From positions 3,596,001 to 3,660,000 of the forward strand of contig NZ_CP011803.1 of the NCBI RefSeq assembly GCF_001038625.1: a stretch of DNA of 64,000 nucleotides, in the 5' to 3' direction. The notes under the pieces are model-generated. The model had not been told where the DNA came from, ran no database searches, and worked only from the letters and a program-made list of their open reading frames with translations. Within the stretch, counting starts at the first letter, position 1. Every line of letters begins with the position of its first letter. The position numbers and the translations under genes were made by a program. Below are positions 26,561 to 37,094 of the stretch, in pieces. The stretch is from Clostridium carboxidivorans P7. Lineage in GTDB: Bacteria; Bacillota; Clostridia; Clostridiales; Clostridiaceae.

Positions 26561-27835
26561 TTATAATAAATATTCAAATTCAAAATCATTAAGTCTTACT
26601 AAATTACCGTCTTCAATACCCATTGCTCTTAATTCATCAAGTACTCCCTTATTTTTTAATACCTTATGGAAATATCTTAAATCATCAGAATCATTTACAT
26701 TTACACTTGCTAGAAGTCTATCCACAAAACTTCCTTCAACAATATATGTGTCATCTTGTTTTCTTATAGTGTAAGTAAATTTCTTTTCCTCTGGTACAAA
26801 TTTCTCATCTTCGCTTATTTCAATCTCTGTAACTGGTATAGTACTTAATACTCTCGCAGCTTCCTTTATAAGCTCTTCTACGCCTTTATTAGTTGCAGCT
26901 GATATTTTAAATACCTTATCATAGCCAAGTTCCTTAACCTTTTTCTTGAAATTTTCAAATACCTCATCATCATAAAGCATATCAGCTTTATTTGCAGCTA
27001 TTATCTGCGGTCTATCCCAAAGCTTTACGCTATACTTTTTAAGTTCTTCATTTATCTTTAAAAAATCTTCAAAAGGATCTCTTCCTTCAACTCCAGATAT
27101 ATCTACCACATGTATTAGAAGCCTTGTTCTTTCTATGTGTCTTAAAAACTTTATTCCTAGTCCTACACCTTCTGAAGCTCCCTCTATTATACCAGGAATA
27201 TCTGCCATTACAAAACTAGGTATACCAGACATATTAACTACTCCAAGATTAGGATTCAAAGTTGTAAAATGGTAATTTGCAATTTTAGGTCTAGCCTTTG
27301 ATACTACAGATAGCAAAGTAGACTTTCCTACATTAGGGAATCCAAGCAAACCAACATCAGCAAGAATTTTAAGCTCTAATGTTATCCATCTCTCTTCTCC
27401 TGGCATTCCTGGCTCAGCAAAATCAGGTGCCTGTCTTGTAGGAGTAGTAAATCTAATATTTCCTCTACCGCCTCTACCGCCTTTAGCAACTACATATTTA
27501 TCTTCTTTATGAGATAAATCTGCCATTATTTTGCTTGTTTCTGCATCCCTTACTACAGTTCCCATAGGAACCTTTATATATAATGTTTCTCCATCCTTAC
27601 CAAAGCATTTAGACCCACTTCCATTGCCTCCTGGTTCTGCTTTGTACTTCCTTTTATATGCAAAATCTAAAAGAGTAGTCATATTAGGATCTGCTACTAA
27701 AACTACATTTCCACCTTTGCCTCCATCGCCACCATCAGGACCTCCAAGTGCTATATACTTTTCTCTTCTAAAAGTACTTGCACCATCTCCACCATCTCCA
27801 GATTTAATAAATATTTTTGCTGTATCTACAAACAC
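26561..27835 (-). CDS. obg: GTPase Obg/CgtA
   Basis: Essential GTPase of late 50S assembly and stress signalling; 424 aa. I choose GTG 27835 (protein [13 protein letters not shown]), because AGGGAG lies 9 nt upstream and Obg proteins normally begin MFxD; the ATG three codons earlier abuts that site. The glycine-rich Obg fold (about 1-158) is followed by the GTPase with [25 protein letters not shown] and NKAD, and a C-terminal OCT domain (about 340-424). It heads a run with yhbY, nadD and yqeK. Confidence 0.96.
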   Translation of the reverse strand: MFVDTAKIFIKSGDGGDGASTFRREKYIALGGPDGGDGGKGGNVVLVADPNMTTLLDFAYKRKYKAEPGGNGSGSKCFGKDGETLYIKVPMGTVVRDAETSKIMADLSHKEDKYVVAKGGRGGRGNIRFTTPTRQAPDFAEPGMPGEERWITLELKILADVGLLGFPNVGKSTLLSVVSKARPKIANYHFTTLNPNLGVVNMSGIPSFVMADIPGIIEGASEGVGLGIKFLRHIERTRLLIHVVDISGVEGRDPFEDFLKINEELKKYSVKLWDRPQIIAANKADMLYDDEVFENFKKKVKELGYDKVFKISAATNKGVEELIKEAARVLSTIPVTEIEISEDEKFVPEEKKFTYTIRKQDDTYIVEGSFVDRLLASVNVNDSDDLRYFHKVLKNKGVLDELRAMGIEDGNLVRLNDFEFEYLL

Positions 27836-28142
27836 TAAATTCATCTCCCTTTTTTACCTAACATTAACTGCTTAGTACTATAAAAAAACTTATTCTAAGC
27901 CAAATTGTAATAAACTTTTTCTAGTCCATAACTAAATATATATAAACATCTTTAATGCTATTATCAAAGTCACTAAATATATTATTAACTAAATTACACT
28001 TTTAATTATAATATATATTAAAAATTTCATATCAAATTTTACACTTAATGTTGATTTTTATACTTATATTCTTTATATATTTCTATCAATAAATACTTTT
28101 ATCCATTCCAAATTAAACCATTTATTAGCTAATTAAAGTTTT
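27836..28142. other. Intergenic between rpmA and obg
   Basis: About 300 bp of AT-rich DNA with no gene, repeat or recognised RNA. The obg promoter should lie here, but no box pair stands out. Confidence 0.5.
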
Positions 28143-28167
28143 AAAAAAGCACCCTCATAAAGGGTGC
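28143..28167 (-). terminator. Terminator of the rplU-prp-rpmA operon
   Basis: GCACCCT / AGGGTGC with loop CATAA, followed on the minus strand by TTTTTTAAAA. Confidence 0.85.
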
Positions 28168-28179
28168 CTTATTTTTAAA

Positions 28180-28485
28180 TTATTCTGCTGCTACGATTTC
28201 TTCAACATCTACAGGATACACGCTAGCTTTTTTCTTGTCTTTTCCAACTCTTTCGTACTTAACAACTCCGTCGATTTTAGCAAAAAGAGTATCATCTCCG
28301 CCTATGCCTACGTTATTTCCTGGATGAATCTTTGTTCCTCTTTGTCTAACTAATATGTTTCCAGCAAGAACAAACTGTCCGTCAGCACATTTAGTTCCAA
28401 GTCTTTTAGATTCACTGTCTCTACCGTTTCTTGAGCTACCTACTCCTTTTTTATGAGCAAATAACTGAAGGTTAATTAGTATCAT
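28180..28485 (-). CDS. rpmA: 50S ribosomal protein L27
   Basis: 101 aa. The N-terminus [20 protein letters not shown] contains the Firmicute extension whose cleavage after NLQLF exposes the Ala that reaches the peptidyl-transferase centre. The cleaving protease Prp is encoded immediately upstream (4 bp). The rest is standard L27. Confidence 0.97.
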   Translation of the reverse strand: MILINLQLFAHKKGVGSSRNGRDSESKRLGTKCADGQFVLAGNILVRQRGTKIHPGNNVGIGGDDTLFAKIDGVVKYERVGKDKKKASVYPVDVEEIVAAE

Positions 28486-28489
28486 TCTA

Positions 28490-28819
28490 CTACACCTCCT
28501 CTACTTTTACATTTATATATTCACCATAGTTAATTTCAATATTTTGCAAACCTAACAATAAGGTTTCCATTAATACTTGGCATGCTTTAATTTGTTCTAT
28601 ATGTAAATTTTCAATGCTTATGCTTAAAAATCCATCTTCATCTATATGAAAATCAGGCTTAAAGTGCATTACATCAGTTATACCATTAAGTATGGCTACA
28701 CTTAATGCAGAAACTGCACTGCAAACTATATCTTTTCCATATTCATCAAATCCTGCATGACCACTAGCTTTCATAGAAACTAAGTTATTCTCTTTTTTTG
28801 AAAAATTTATGCTAATCAT
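28490..28819 (-). CDS. prp: Ribosomal-processing cysteine protease Prp
   Basis: Cleaves the N-terminal extension of L27; 109 aa. The catalytic His is in [20 protein letters not shown] and the catalytic Cys is the C of DIVC, the family hallmark. It sits between rplU (6 bp) and rpmA (4 bp), the conserved Firmicute arrangement. Its own ribosome binding site is weak, so coupling to rplU is likely. Confidence 0.95.
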   Translation of the reverse strand: MISINFSKKENNLVSMKASGHAGFDEYGKDIVCSAVSALSVAILNGITDVMHFKPDFHIDEDGFLSISIENLHIEQIKACQVLMETLLLGLQNIEINYGEYINVKVEEV

Positions 28820-28825
28820 AACTAA

Positions 28826-29140
28826 TTAAGCATTAATTTTTTCAATTTGAAGCTTAGTATAAGGCTGTCTATGTCCTTGTTTCTTTCTATAGTCTTTCTT
28901 TCTCTTATACTTGAAAACAAGAACCTTTTTAGCTTTTCCTTGAGCTACAACTTTAGCTGTAACTTTAGCTCCATCAACTGATGGTTTTCCGAAAACTGTT
29001 TCTCCGTTTTCTTTATTTACAACAAGAATGTTGTCAAGTTCAACTGTTGATTCAACTTCAGCATCTAATTTTTCAACGTATATAACGTCTCCTTCAGAAA
29101 CTTTATACTGTTTTCCTCCAGTAACTACAACTGCATACAT
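28826..29140 (-). CDS. rplU: 50S ribosomal protein L21
   Basis: 104 aa from ATG 29140 ([14 protein letters not shown]), which has GAGGAGGTG upstream; the longer frame upstream is the leader RNA. Family pattern includes [21 protein letters not shown] near the C-terminus. First gene of rplU-prp-rpmA, under its own promoter and a structured leader. Confidence 0.97.
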   Translation of the reverse strand: MYAVVVTGGKQYKVSEGDVIYVEKLDAEVESTVELDNILVVNKENGETVFGKPSVDGAKVTAKVVAQGKAKKVLVFKYKRKKDYRKKQGHRQPYTKLQIEKINA

Positions 29141-29243
29141 TAAAATACACCTCCTCAATCCAGTCTCGCCATTTAAGGTATACAATATCTAAGTTTATTA
29201 CCTATTATTGTAATTTAATAACCTTCTCAGTGCGGCCTACAAA
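29141..29243 (-). promoter_or_regulatory. Probable L21 ribosomal protein leader
   Basis: About 100 nt of 5' UTR with the segments GGCCGCACTGAGAAGGTTAT and AAATGGCGAGACTGGA just before the L21 ribosome binding site. Position and these segments fit the L21 leader seen before rplU in Firmicutes, thought to be an autoregulatory protein-binding RNA. Match judged by eye only. Confidence 0.65.
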
Positions 29244-29247
29244 TGCC

Positions 29248-29276
29248 ATTCTAACACATGTATTTATATTTGTAAA
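29248..29276 (-). promoter_or_regulatory. Promoter of rplU-prp-rpmA
   Basis: TTTACA (29271-29276), 17-nt spacer, TAGAAT (29248-29253) on the minus strand, directly before the L21 leader. Confidence 0.75.
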
Positions 29277-29281
29277 GTTTT

Positions 29282-30718
29282 TTATTCATAAATTCTAAAC
29301 ATCTCTAGACTTTCTATTTGATTTGCAAAAATTAAAGGTTCTACCTTAAAATGTTCATCTCTTCTATAGGTAACATAAATACTCTTATCCAGTGCATTTA
29401 TGTTTTTTACAAATGTAAGTACATCTCCTTTTATATTATCAGCATAAATTTCATCTATTTCTATGTGTATATCTTTTATGTCTCTTTGCTCATCTATTTT
29501 AAAAATTTCATTTTTTATGAGCATACATACATATGAAAATCTTAATTTTTTTCCTTTACCACCGCACAATTCACAATTTTCTTCTAGATAATCATATATA
29601 GATTTTCCTGATCTTCTTCTAGCTATCTGCACTAAATTAAGCTCTGTAAATGGATAAATTACTGTTTTGTTTTTATCATCTCTAAAGCCTTCTTGAAGCT
29701 TTTGCATTATTTTTTCCCTATTTTGTTCATTATCCATATCTATGAAATCTATAACTATAATACCACTTAAATTTCTAAGCTCTATCTGTCTTGCAATTTC
29801 TTCGGCTGCCTGGTAATTAGTAATATATGCTGTTTTTTCTATAGAACTGCTTTTTACATTTTTCCCTGAGTTTACATCTATAACATACATAGCTTCTGTT
29901 CTATCAATAACAATGTATCCTCCACATTTTAAATAAACCCTATTATTTCTAAGGCTCAATATTTCCCTTTCAATACCATAATAATCAAATAAAGTTCTAT
30001 TATCATCATAAAGTTTTACTGATACCTTCCCATACAGAGAATCTGCTAAAAATTCATTTATGTATTGAACGTCTTCTTCAGTATTTGCATATACCTTACA
30101 ATTATTATTTAACCTATCTCTCAAAACCCTTCCTAAAATTCCTCCATTATCAAATAATAGACCAAATTTATTAAAGTATTTTGCTTCATTATTTATATTA
30201 TTATATATACTGTAAAGTTTTGATATCTCTTTATTTATATCATCTATGGAAGCATTTGCGCCTTCAGTTCTTATCATTATTCCTACATCATTAGGTTTTT
30301 TTAATTGTTCTGCCATGCTTTGCTTTAAAAGCCCATCTTGTATTTTTCTTGAAAAAGTTACTTCCTTATTCATAGTCATCAATACACAGTATTTACCTGG
30401 TATACTTATAACATTGGTAACTTTGGCTCCCTTATTTCCCAAATCCTCTTTTATTACTTGAACTAAGAGCTCCTGACCTTTTTTTAGTTTTGTATTTTTA
30501 AATTTATTATCTAAATAAATATACACATTTTTTTTATGTCCAATATCCACAAATGCACATTTTATAGCAGGTACAATATTTTTAACAACACCCTTATATA
30601 TTTCTCCAGGATAAGGTTCTCCGGTTTCCTCTTCTATAAAACATTCCTTTAAAATATCATTTTCCTTTATAGCTATTCTTAAAAGATTGTTTTGCCTCTC
30701 TATAAATATATCCTTCAA
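29282..30718 (-). CDS. rng: Ribonuclease E/G family protein
   Basis: Endoribonuclease of the RNase G type, 478 aa. An S1-like domain lies near residues 37-110 (GEIYKGVVKNIVPAIKCAFVDIG). The catalytic region carries IDVNSGK with its acidic residues, EEIARQIELRNLSGIIVIDF and DMDNEQNREK, and a zinc-link-like CELCGGKGK at about 407. It lacks the long scaffold tail of RNase E. The start is TTG 30718 with AAGGTGG upstream. Downstream of the two radical-SAM-associated genes. Confidence 0.92.
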   Translation of the reverse strand: MKDIFIERQNNLLRIAIKENDILKECFIEEETGEPYPGEIYKGVVKNIVPAIKCAFVDIGHKKNVYIYLDNKFKNTKLKKGQELLVQVIKEDLGNKGAKVTNVISIPGKYCVLMTMNKEVTFSRKIQDGLLKQSMAEQLKKPNDVGIMIRTEGANASIDDINKEISKLYSIYNNINNEAKYFNKFGLLFDNGGILGRVLRDRLNNNCKVYANTEEDVQYINEFLADSLYGKVSVKLYDDNRTLFDYYGIEREILSLRNNRVYLKCGGYIVIDRTEAMYVIDVNSGKNVKSSSIEKTAYITNYQAAEEIARQIELRNLSGIIVIDFIDMDNEQNREKIMQKLQEGFRDDKNKTVIYPFTELNLVQIARRRSGKSIYDYLEENCELCGGKGKKLRFSYVCMLIKNEIFKIDEQRDIKDIHIEIDEIYADNIKGDVLTFVKNINALDKSIYVTYRRDEHFKVEPLIFANQIESLEMFRIYE

Positions 30719-30754
30719 GTTAATTCCACCTTTTTATTTAAATGCAAAAGTTAA

Positions 30755-31465
30755 TTATGCTTCTCTTTCCCTTGCAAATTGATACAATGGCACTAATTTT
30801 CCTTCTGATTCAGCATACATTTCTTCTCTTTTTATATCTACAAAAGCTTCCATATTGGCCTCTTTTGTATTTTCTTGAATGTATTTTGCTAAAAGCTCTG
30901 CAGATAAATTTTGTCTGCTTCCGCAAGCTATAAGAGTTTCTATAATTAAAACATTATCTTCTATTTTATAATTAAATTCTTTAATCATAGTTTTTATATC
31001 TACTTCTGCTTCTCCGCTTTTGCTTTTCTTTATAGTATTCCACTCTTTTGAATTTAGTAATTTCTCCATTTGCTCATTTAATGACTCTACATTTTTATAC
31101 TTTATACGTATTGTATACTTTGCTGCATCTATAACTGCCATTGATTTAAATATTTTTTTGTTTTCAATATCCTGTATTTTTACAGCATCAAAAACCTTTA
31201 TGCCACTTGGAGCAACTTCATTTAATTTTTCTACTATTATATTTTCAGCTGTTTCTTCCAGCATCAAATCCATATAATCTCCAGAAGAATACACTCCAAC
31301 AGCTAGGGGTTGTGCTATAGACATATTTACATGTGGATTAAAGCCTTTAGAATATTCTGCAGAAAGCTCTGATCTTTCAATCATTCTTTGAATAGTTCTC
31401 ATAAAATCCAAATGTCCTATGAATTTTATATTACTTTCTTTACTGAACTTTATTAAATAATGCAT
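30755..31465 (-). CDS. DUF2344 protein (TIGR03936 family), radical SAM partner
   Basis: 236 aa from ATG 31465 (MHYLIKFSKESNIKF). Typical family features are FIGHLDFMRTIQRMIERSEL and GFNPHVNMSIAQPLAVGV. This family is almost always encoded next to, or fused to, a B12-binding-domain radical SAM protein (TIGR03960), and here it overlaps that gene by 26 bp, implying coupled synthesis. The reaction is unknown. Confidence 0.88.
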   Translation of the reverse strand: MHYLIKFSKESNIKFIGHLDFMRTIQRMIERSELSAEYSKGFNPHVNMSIAQPLAVGVYSSGDYMDLMLEETAENIIVEKLNEVAPSGIKVFDAVKIQDIENKKIFKSMAVIDAAKYTIRIKYKNVESLNEQMEKLLNSKEWNTIKKSKSGEAEVDIKTMIKEFNYKIEDNVLIIETLIACGSRQNLSAELLAKYIQENTKEANMEAFVDIKREEMYAESEGKLVPLYQFAREREA

Positions 31466-33299
31466 TATCAAAGCACTTCCCTTCTAAATTAACATTTACT
31501 CCACAATTATAACATCCCTGTCTGCAGTCTGGAGTTACTTCTCCTTTTTTAGCCTTTTCATTTTCTCTTATTAAGAATTCTTTATTTACTCCAACATCTA
31601 TAAAGTCCCAAGGAAGTACTTCATCATATTCTCTCTGTCTGTAAGCATAAAAATCGCCATCTACATTACATTCTTCAAATGCTTCCATCCAGGTATCAAA
31701 GTTAAAGTATTCTGACCATCCATCAAATTTAGCACCTTTTTCAAAGGCTTTAATTAAAACATCACAAACCCTTCTATCTCCTCTTGCAAATATAGCCTCT
31801 AAATAGCTAACAGGGCTTTCATGCCAATTATACACAATGTTTCTGCTCTTTATTTCTGATCTTAAAGCACCTATTTCTTCCCTTACGTCTTCCATTCTTA
31901 TCTGTGGAGCCCATTGGAATGGAGTAAATGGCTTAGGTACAAATATTGCAGTACTTACTGTTACTCTTAAGCCTTTCTTTCTCTTTTCCTTTGGTACACC
32001 AAAATATTGATCTACTACCTTTTGTGATAAATCAGCAATACCTTTTACATCTTCCATAGTTTCATAAGGAAGTCCTAACATAAAGTATAATTTTATAGTA
32101 GACCAGCCTGATTCAAAAGCACTTCTTGATGATTCCATTAGATTTTGTTCTGTTACACCCTTATTTATAACATCTCTCATTCTCTGAGTTCCAGCTTCTG
32201 GTGCAAAAGTTAAACCTGTTTTTCTAACCTTTTGTATTTGATTTATCATATCTACAAAAAATGAATCTATTCTAAGAGATGGAAGTGATACTCCTACTCT
32301 ATCCTTTTCATATTTTTCTACAAGCATATGTATTAAGCCTTGTATATTTGAATAATCACATATACTTAAAGAAGTTAGCGAAAGCTCTGAATAGCCTGTG
32401 GATTTTATAAGCTTTTCTGCAAGTTCCATTAATTTATCTGTTGTTTTTTCTCTTATAGGTCTATATATCATGCCCGCCTGACAGAATCTACATCCTCTGC
32501 TGCATCCTCTGAAAGTTTCAAGCATTATTCTGTCATGTACTATATCTGTATATGGAACAATAAATTTATCTGGATACTTAACATCATTAAAATTCTTTAT
32601 TATTCTCTTCTTTACTTTTTCTGGTACATCATCATACAAAGGTTTAAATTCTTTAATAGTTCCATCTTCTTTATATTCTACACTGTAAAGTGATGGTACA
32701 TAGATACCTTCTATATGTGAAAGTTCTCTTAAGAATTCCTTTTTCTGCTTCTTACCCTTATACTTTTTGTACAAATCCATGATCTCATCCATTTGCTCTT
32801 CCCCTTCGCCCATAGCAAAGAAATCTGCTATGTCATAAAGGGGTTCTGGATTGTATGCGCAAGGACCTCCGCACATAATTATAGGATCTTCTTCTCCTCT
32901 TTCTGAGGCTCTAATAGGAATACCTGCTAAATCAATCATATTTAATATATTTGTATAACTCATTTCATACTGAAGAGTAAATCCTATAAAATCAAAATCC
33001 TTTATAGGGTCCTTAGTCTCTAGTGTATATAGAGGTATATTATTTTCCCTCATAAGTTTTTCCATGTCTACCCAAGGTGCAAATACTCTTTCACAAAATG
33101 TATCTTTTCTTTCATTAAGTGTATAGTAAAGAATTCTCATACCAAGATGAGACATACCAACTTCATATACATCAGGAAAGCAGAATGCAAATCTAATATC
33201 TACTTCATTTTTATCTTTATTATAGGAATTAAGTTCTCCTCCTATATAACGAGCGGGCTTTTCAACCTTAAATAATATATCATCAGAAATTCTATTCAT
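31440..33299 (-). CDS. TIGR03960 family B12-binding-domain radical SAM protein
   Basis: 619 aa. The N-terminal part (to about 190) resembles a B12-binding fold, including GMSHLGMRILYYTLNE and CGGPCAYNPEPL. The radical SAM cluster motif is CSRGCRFC at about residue 270. A C-terminal cysteine group is CRQGCYNCGV. AGGAGG precedes the ATG. It overlaps the DUF2344 partner gene. Role unknown; the pair is conserved beside rng-rplU in clostridia, suggesting an RNA- or ribosome-linked modification (inference). Confidence 0.88.
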   Translation of the reverse strand: MNRISDDILFKVEKPARYIGGELNSYNKDKNEVDIRFAFCFPDVYEVGMSHLGMRILYYTLNERKDTFCERVFAPWVDMEKLMRENNIPLYTLETKDPIKDFDFIGFTLQYEMSYTNILNMIDLAGIPIRASERGEEDPIIMCGGPCAYNPEPLYDIADFFAMGEGEEQMDEIMDLYKKYKGKKQKKEFLRELSHIEGIYVPSLYSVEYKEDGTIKEFKPLYDDVPEKVKKRIIKNFNDVKYPDKFIVPYTDIVHDRIMLETFRGCSRGCRFCQAGMIYRPIREKTTDKLMELAEKLIKSTGYSELSLTSLSICDYSNIQGLIHMLVEKYEKDRVGVSLPSLRIDSFFVDMINQIQKVRKTGLTFAPEAGTQRMRDVINKGVTEQNLMESSRSAFESGWSTIKLYFMLGLPYETMEDVKGIADLSQKVVDQYFGVPKEKRKKGLRVTVSTAIFVPKPFTPFQWAPQIRMEDVREEIGALRSEIKSRNIVYNWHESPVSYLEAIFARGDRRVCDVLIKAFEKGAKFDGWSEYFNFDTWMEAFEECNVDGDFYAYRQREYDEVLPWDFIDVGVNKEFLIRENEKAKKGEVTPDCRQGCYNCGVNVNLEGKCFDNALFNKVQ

Positions 33300-33374
33300 T
33301 AATAATCCTCCTCTTGTGTTATCACTTGATATTCTAACATAACAAAATATAAATTTAAAATATAAATTTATATT

Positions 33375-34220
33375 TTACTCGTGAATTTTCATAAATTCTT
33401 CTAAAGTTATATTACCGTGCAATTTAAGTCCATCTATTACATCTTCTTCGTAAACTATATCAACAACTTTCATTTCATTATCTAAAATGGTAAACATATT
33501 ATATTTATTTTTATCAAACAGGCCCATAACAGTTAGCAAATCTTTCTTATAATATACACAAATATTTTTACTTTCTATATAACCTTTATTTATAAATTTA
33601 TATTTCTTTTTTATAATATCTCCCATAATTATATATGATATCCTTTCTTTTTCTTTAAATGACGATATTATTATAAATAACCCTATGATTCCAATATTAA
33701 AATTATTAAATCCTTTAAAAAATAGTACTATATAAAAGAACATAAGAAAAGCACCTATTACAGTACTTATATTTATCATAATTCTGTTTGCTTTTTTATA
33801 TGAAAATTTAAAATACAGTATATCTCTTAATATCCTGCCTCCATCTAAAGGAAAAGCAGGTATGAGATTGAAAATACCTATAGCTATATTTCCTGCGAAC
33901 AACATATAAATTTCATCACAGTGTACTATTGTATTTATATAGTAAAGAATTGCAGCTAATACAAAATTGGATAAGGGACCTGACAAAGATATAATCAAAT
34001 CCTCCTTTGGAGATGCATCATCTAATTCTTTAAATTTAATCGAGGCTCCAAAAGCTATTAGTTCTATATCAAAACCTGAAAAATTATAATGCTTAGCAGT
34101 TAAATAATGAACAGCTTCATGAATTATAACAATAAAAAAAGCATATATAAGATTTCCTTTATAACCTACAATAATTAAAAATATAACATAAGGAATGAAA
34201 TACTTATTTACTCTAATCAC
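33375..34220 (-). CDS. M50 site-2 protease, SpoIVFB-like
   Basis: Intramembrane zinc metalloprotease, 281 aa. About six hydrophobic segments; the zinc motif HEAVH is in FFIVIIHEAVHYL (near residue 35), and the third ligand motif in NLIPAFPLDGGRILRD near residue 120. A C-terminal CBS-like soluble part (about 195-281) follows, as in SpoIVFB, the pro-sigma-K protease of sporulation. The start is GTG 34220. It lies 17 bp downstream of the M23 protein gene, the spoIVFA-spoIVFB order. Confidence 0.88.
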   Translation of the reverse strand: MIRVNKYFIPYVIFLIIVGYKGNLIYAFFIVIIHEAVHYLTAKHYNFSGFDIELIAFGASIKFKELDDASPKEDLIISLSGPLSNFVLAAILYYINTIVHCDEIYMLFAGNIAIGIFNLIPAFPLDGGRILRDILYFKFSYKKANRIMINISTVIGAFLMFFYIVLFFKGFNNFNIGIIGLFIIISSFKEKERISYIIMGDIIKKKYKFINKGYIESKNICVYYKKDLLTVMGLFDKNKYNMFTILDNEMKVVDIVYEEDVIDGLKLHGNITLEEFMKIHE

Positions 34221-34237
34221 GCAATTACCCCTGCAAA

Positions 34238-35026
34238 TTAATTACCTAATTTATTAAAATAGTCATTGGGATTTTTATTCTCTCCCATATATAAAAGCTC
34301 AAAATGAAGATGTGGTCCAGTAGATTTGCCTGTATTTCCACTTTTGGCTATAACCTGACTTTTCTTGACCACATCTTCTTTTTTTACAAGTGCCTCACTT
34401 AAATGACAATATTTAGTTTCAACTCCATTCTTATGATCAATTAAAATATACTTACCATTCTCAGAATCTTCACCACATTCCCTTACTACTCCATCATAAG
34501 AAGCTTTAACCGATGTACCTACTTTTGCATCCAAATCTATTCCTGAGTGAAACTTATTTTCTTTAGTTATTGGATCTTTTCTATAACCAAAAGCAGAAGT
34601 TTCAGTTCCTTCTACTGGTATAATAAATTCTTTTCTTATTTTATCCTGTACCATATCTGTTCCCGTGAGCTTACTTCTAATATTTTCAATCCTATTAATT
34701 ATACTATCTTGAAGTTTTTTAAAATCAAAGCTTTTACTTCTATTTAAAATATCTTTATAATTGTAATTTTCATTTATTATAGATTTAGAATAATTATATG
34801 CTGACACCGTCCTAGTATTATTTACAGCTTTACACATTATAACGAAAATAAAAAGTACAAATACTCCTATTAATTCTCTAATAATTCTTCTAGTCCAATA
34901 GTTTGAGGTTTTCTTTTCTCCTTTATCAGATATAAAAGTATTCTTATAATTAGGTAAATATGTAGCTCTGCTTCTCTTTTTTAAAGAATTATAATAGTTT
35001 TCATATTGAGAATTATAACTTCCCAT
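34238..35026 (-). CDS. M23 peptidase-domain membrane protein, SpoIVFA-like
   Basis: 262 aa from ATG 35026 (MGSYNSQYENYY), after GGGGGAAC; a TTG six codons earlier is possible. A cytosolic basic N-terminus is followed by one membrane segment (about residues 48-66) and an extracytoplasmic stretch. The C-terminal LytM/M23 domain has HSGIDLD and GPHLHFE, so the zinc ligands are intact. In sporulating bacteria SpoIVFA restrains SpoIVFB. The gene order supports that role, but the intact active site suggests it could also cut peptidoglycan. Confidence 0.82.
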   Translation of the reverse strand: MGSYNSQYENYYNSLKKRSRATYLPNYKNTFISDKGEKKTSNYWTRRIIRELIGVFVLFIFVIMCKAVNNTRTVSAYNYSKSIINENYNYKDILNRSKSFDFKKLQDSIINRIENIRSKLTGTDMVQDKIRKEFIIPVEGTETSAFGYRKDPITKENKFHSGIDLDAKVGTSVKASYDGVVRECGEDSENGKYILIDHKNGVETKYCHLSEALVKKEDVVKKSQVIAKSGNTGKSTGPHLHFELLYMGENKNPNDYFNKLGN

Positions 35027-35161
35027 ATCCCAATGTTCCCCCAATTTTAAACATATTAAGTACTGTGATAAAGCACTTAATATATATATACTTCTTGGTA
35101 CCTTCTTTTATGATAGCTGCATACATATTTCTTATATCTATATATGGTATGGGTAAAAAAT

Positions 35162-35194
35162 AAAAACCCCAACTAATTATAGTTAAGGTTTTTT
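35162..35194 (-). terminator. Terminator after mgsA
   Basis: AAAAACC-CC-AACTA / TAGTT-AA-GGTTTTT with loop ATTA; the minus strand continues TTTTTATTTTT. Confidence 0.7.
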
Positions 35195-35208
35195 ATAATT
35201 TTACTTTT

Positions 35209-35589
35209 TTATTCTTCAAATACATGTGCCTTAAGTGCTTTTACAAAAACTTCTGCTGAACCTACGTTAGTAGCAAGTGGAATACAGTGAACATCACATA
35301 TTCTAAGTAATGCTGAAACATCAGGTTCATGAGGTTGTGCTGTAAGAGGATCTCTTAGAAAGATTATAAAATCCATATTTCCTTCAGCAACTCTAGCACC
35401 GATTTGCTGATCACCACCTAAAGGTCCTGAAAGGAATCTATGCACCTTTAGCCCTACAACCTCAGATATAATTCTTCCTGTAGTGCCTGTCCCAAATAAT
35501 TCATGATCCTTAAACACATCCTTGTACCTTTTAACAAATTCTACCATATCATCTTTTTTCTTATCATGTGCAATGAAAGCAATTTTCAT
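35209..35589 (-). CDS. mgsA: Methylglyoxal synthase
   Basis: Converts dihydroxyacetone phosphate to methylglyoxal and phosphate; 126 aa. Phosphate-binding and catalytic residues are in [24 protein letters not shown] and [14 protein letters not shown], then the catalytic Asp region [14 protein letters not shown]. It lies 11 bp after rodA, a placement common in clostridia. A GGGGGATG site precedes the ATG. Confidence 0.96.
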   Translation of the reverse strand: MKIAFIAHDKKKDDMVEFVKRYKDVFKDHELFGTGTTGRIISEVVGLKVHRFLSGPLGGDQQIGARVAEGNMDFIIFLRDPLTAQPHEPDVSALLRICDVHCIPLATNVGSAEVFVKALKAHVFEE

Positions 35590-35600
35590 AATACATCCCC

Positions 35601-36722
35601 CTAAAAGTTAATTTTTTTCCTTCTCATCCCTACATTTAAAACCAGTGCTAATCCCATAAAACTGGTCAGCATTGAACTACCACCATAACTCATAAACTGA
35701 AGAGCAATTCCAGTTATAGGTGCTATTTTTATTGTCATCCCTATGTTTTGATATATGGAAAATAACAGCGAAGATACAATTCCTACACATATCATAGAAC
35801 CAAACCTGTCCTTTGAGTTTCTCGCTATATTTATAAATTTATATATCAATATACCATACAACAATAAAAGTACTAAAGCACCAACAAGTCCCCATTCTTC
35901 TCCTAGTGCTGAAAATATGAAATCTGTATGCTGTTCTGGAATATATCCTCCTGCTACTTGAGTACCTTTTAAAAATCCTTTTCCCCAAATTCCACCAGAG
36001 CCTATTCCTATTAATGATTGACCAACCTGAAATCCTGATCCCAAATCATCTGATTGTGAAGTTATAAATGACGTTAATCTTGTTTTCCAATATTCTTCCA
36101 TTAAAGGTGAATTCCAAACAATAGCAACAAGTCCTACTAAGCTTACAAGGCCACCTACTATTACTTTTAAATTCAAGCCTGCTACAAAAAACATTCCAAG
36201 TACAATAAAGAAACATACCATAGTCATACCCATATCAGGTTGTTTTATTATTAAAAGCATAGGAATTATAGCATAAACCGCTAACTTTAAGAAGTTCTTT
36301 ACATCATTTATTTTTCCTTCCATAACGTCCAACTGCTTTGCCAGCATTATAATCATTCCTAATTTTGCAAATTCCGAAGGCTGCATTAACTGCACTCCTC
36401 CTATTTGTAACCAAGAAGCTGCTCCATTAACAGTTGACTTAAATATGGTATCATTTAATACTAATAAAAATACTCCAAACCAATAAATTATACCAGCATA
36501 ATTTTCAATAATGACATAATCAAATAGAAGTATTATATATATTAGTATCAACCCTGCTGCCAACCACATCAGTTGATGTTTTAAAAAAAAATATCCAAAT
36601 TTTAAACGAGTAGCACTATAAATATTCACGCAACTAAATAACACTATAAGTATTACTGTAATAATCGATACAAAATCTAATTCTTTTAAAAGCCTTCTAT
36701 CCAAGGTAACTTTTTCTAGCAT
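35601..36722 (-). CDS. rodA: Rod shape-determining peptidoglycan polymerase RodA
   Basis: SEDS-family glycosyltransferase that polymerises lipid II during elongation together with a class B PBP; 373 aa. Start at ATG 36722 ([12 protein letters not shown]), because TTGGAGG is upstream. Ten hydrophobic segments; SEDS motifs [28 protein letters not shown] and [11 protein letters not shown] with [16 protein letters not shown]. Part of the mre-PBP2-min-rodA morphogenesis block. Confidence 0.94.
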   Translation of the reverse strand: MLEKVTLDRRLLKELDFVSIITVILIVLFSCVNIYSATRLKFGYFFLKHQLMWLAAGLILIYIILLFDYVIIENYAGIIYWFGVFLLVLNDTIFKSTVNGAASWLQIGGVQLMQPSEFAKLGMIIMLAKQLDVMEGKINDVKNFLKLAVYAIIPMLLIIKQPDMGMTMVCFFIVLGMFFVAGLNLKVIVGGLVSLVGLVAIVWNSPLMEEYWKTRLTSFITSQSDDLGSGFQVGQSLIGIGSGGIWGKGFLKGTQVAGGYIPEQHTDFIFSALGEEWGLVGALVLLLLYGILIYKFINIARNSKDRFGSMICVGIVSSLLFSIYQNIGMTIKIAPITGIALQFMSYGGSSMLTSFMGLALVLNVGMRRKKINF

Positions 36723-36812
36723 GTTTTCTACCTCCAATAAATATGATTATACCACACACTAAAAAAAAATCTATTCATATTTTAATTCTTTAACATATAG
36801 TTTATATATGGC

Positions 36813-37082
36813 TTATTTGTCAACCTTCATTCTTTTTACCGGTATGCTTGCAATTAAAGCTGGTGAATCCCCTTCAAGCTCCTCCATTTTAGTCATTTTT
36901 ACATCTATTTCACCGTTATCTATTTCCATATATTTAGATAATACTTTAAGTATATCTTCTTTTATTGACTCAAGTACTTCTGGAGATATACTGGATCTAT
37001 CATGTATTAGAATCAATTTTAATCTCTCTTTAGCTACATCTTTTGAGGAAGGTTTCGACGAAAACATTTTAAATAAATCCAT
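36813..37082 (-). CDS. minE: Cell division topological specificity factor MinE
   Basis: Stimulates the MinD ATPase and moves MinCD away from midcell; 89 aa, usual length. Opens MDLFKMFSSKPSSKDVAKERLKLIL with the MinD-interacting helix, followed by the dimer domain. It lies 12 bp after minD. Confidence 0.95.
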   Translation of the reverse strand: MDLFKMFSSKPSSKDVAKERLKLILIHDRSSISPEVLESIKEDILKVLSKYMEIDNGEIDVKMTKMEELEGDSPALIASIPVKRMKVDK

Positions 37083-37094
37083 TTTAATACCCTC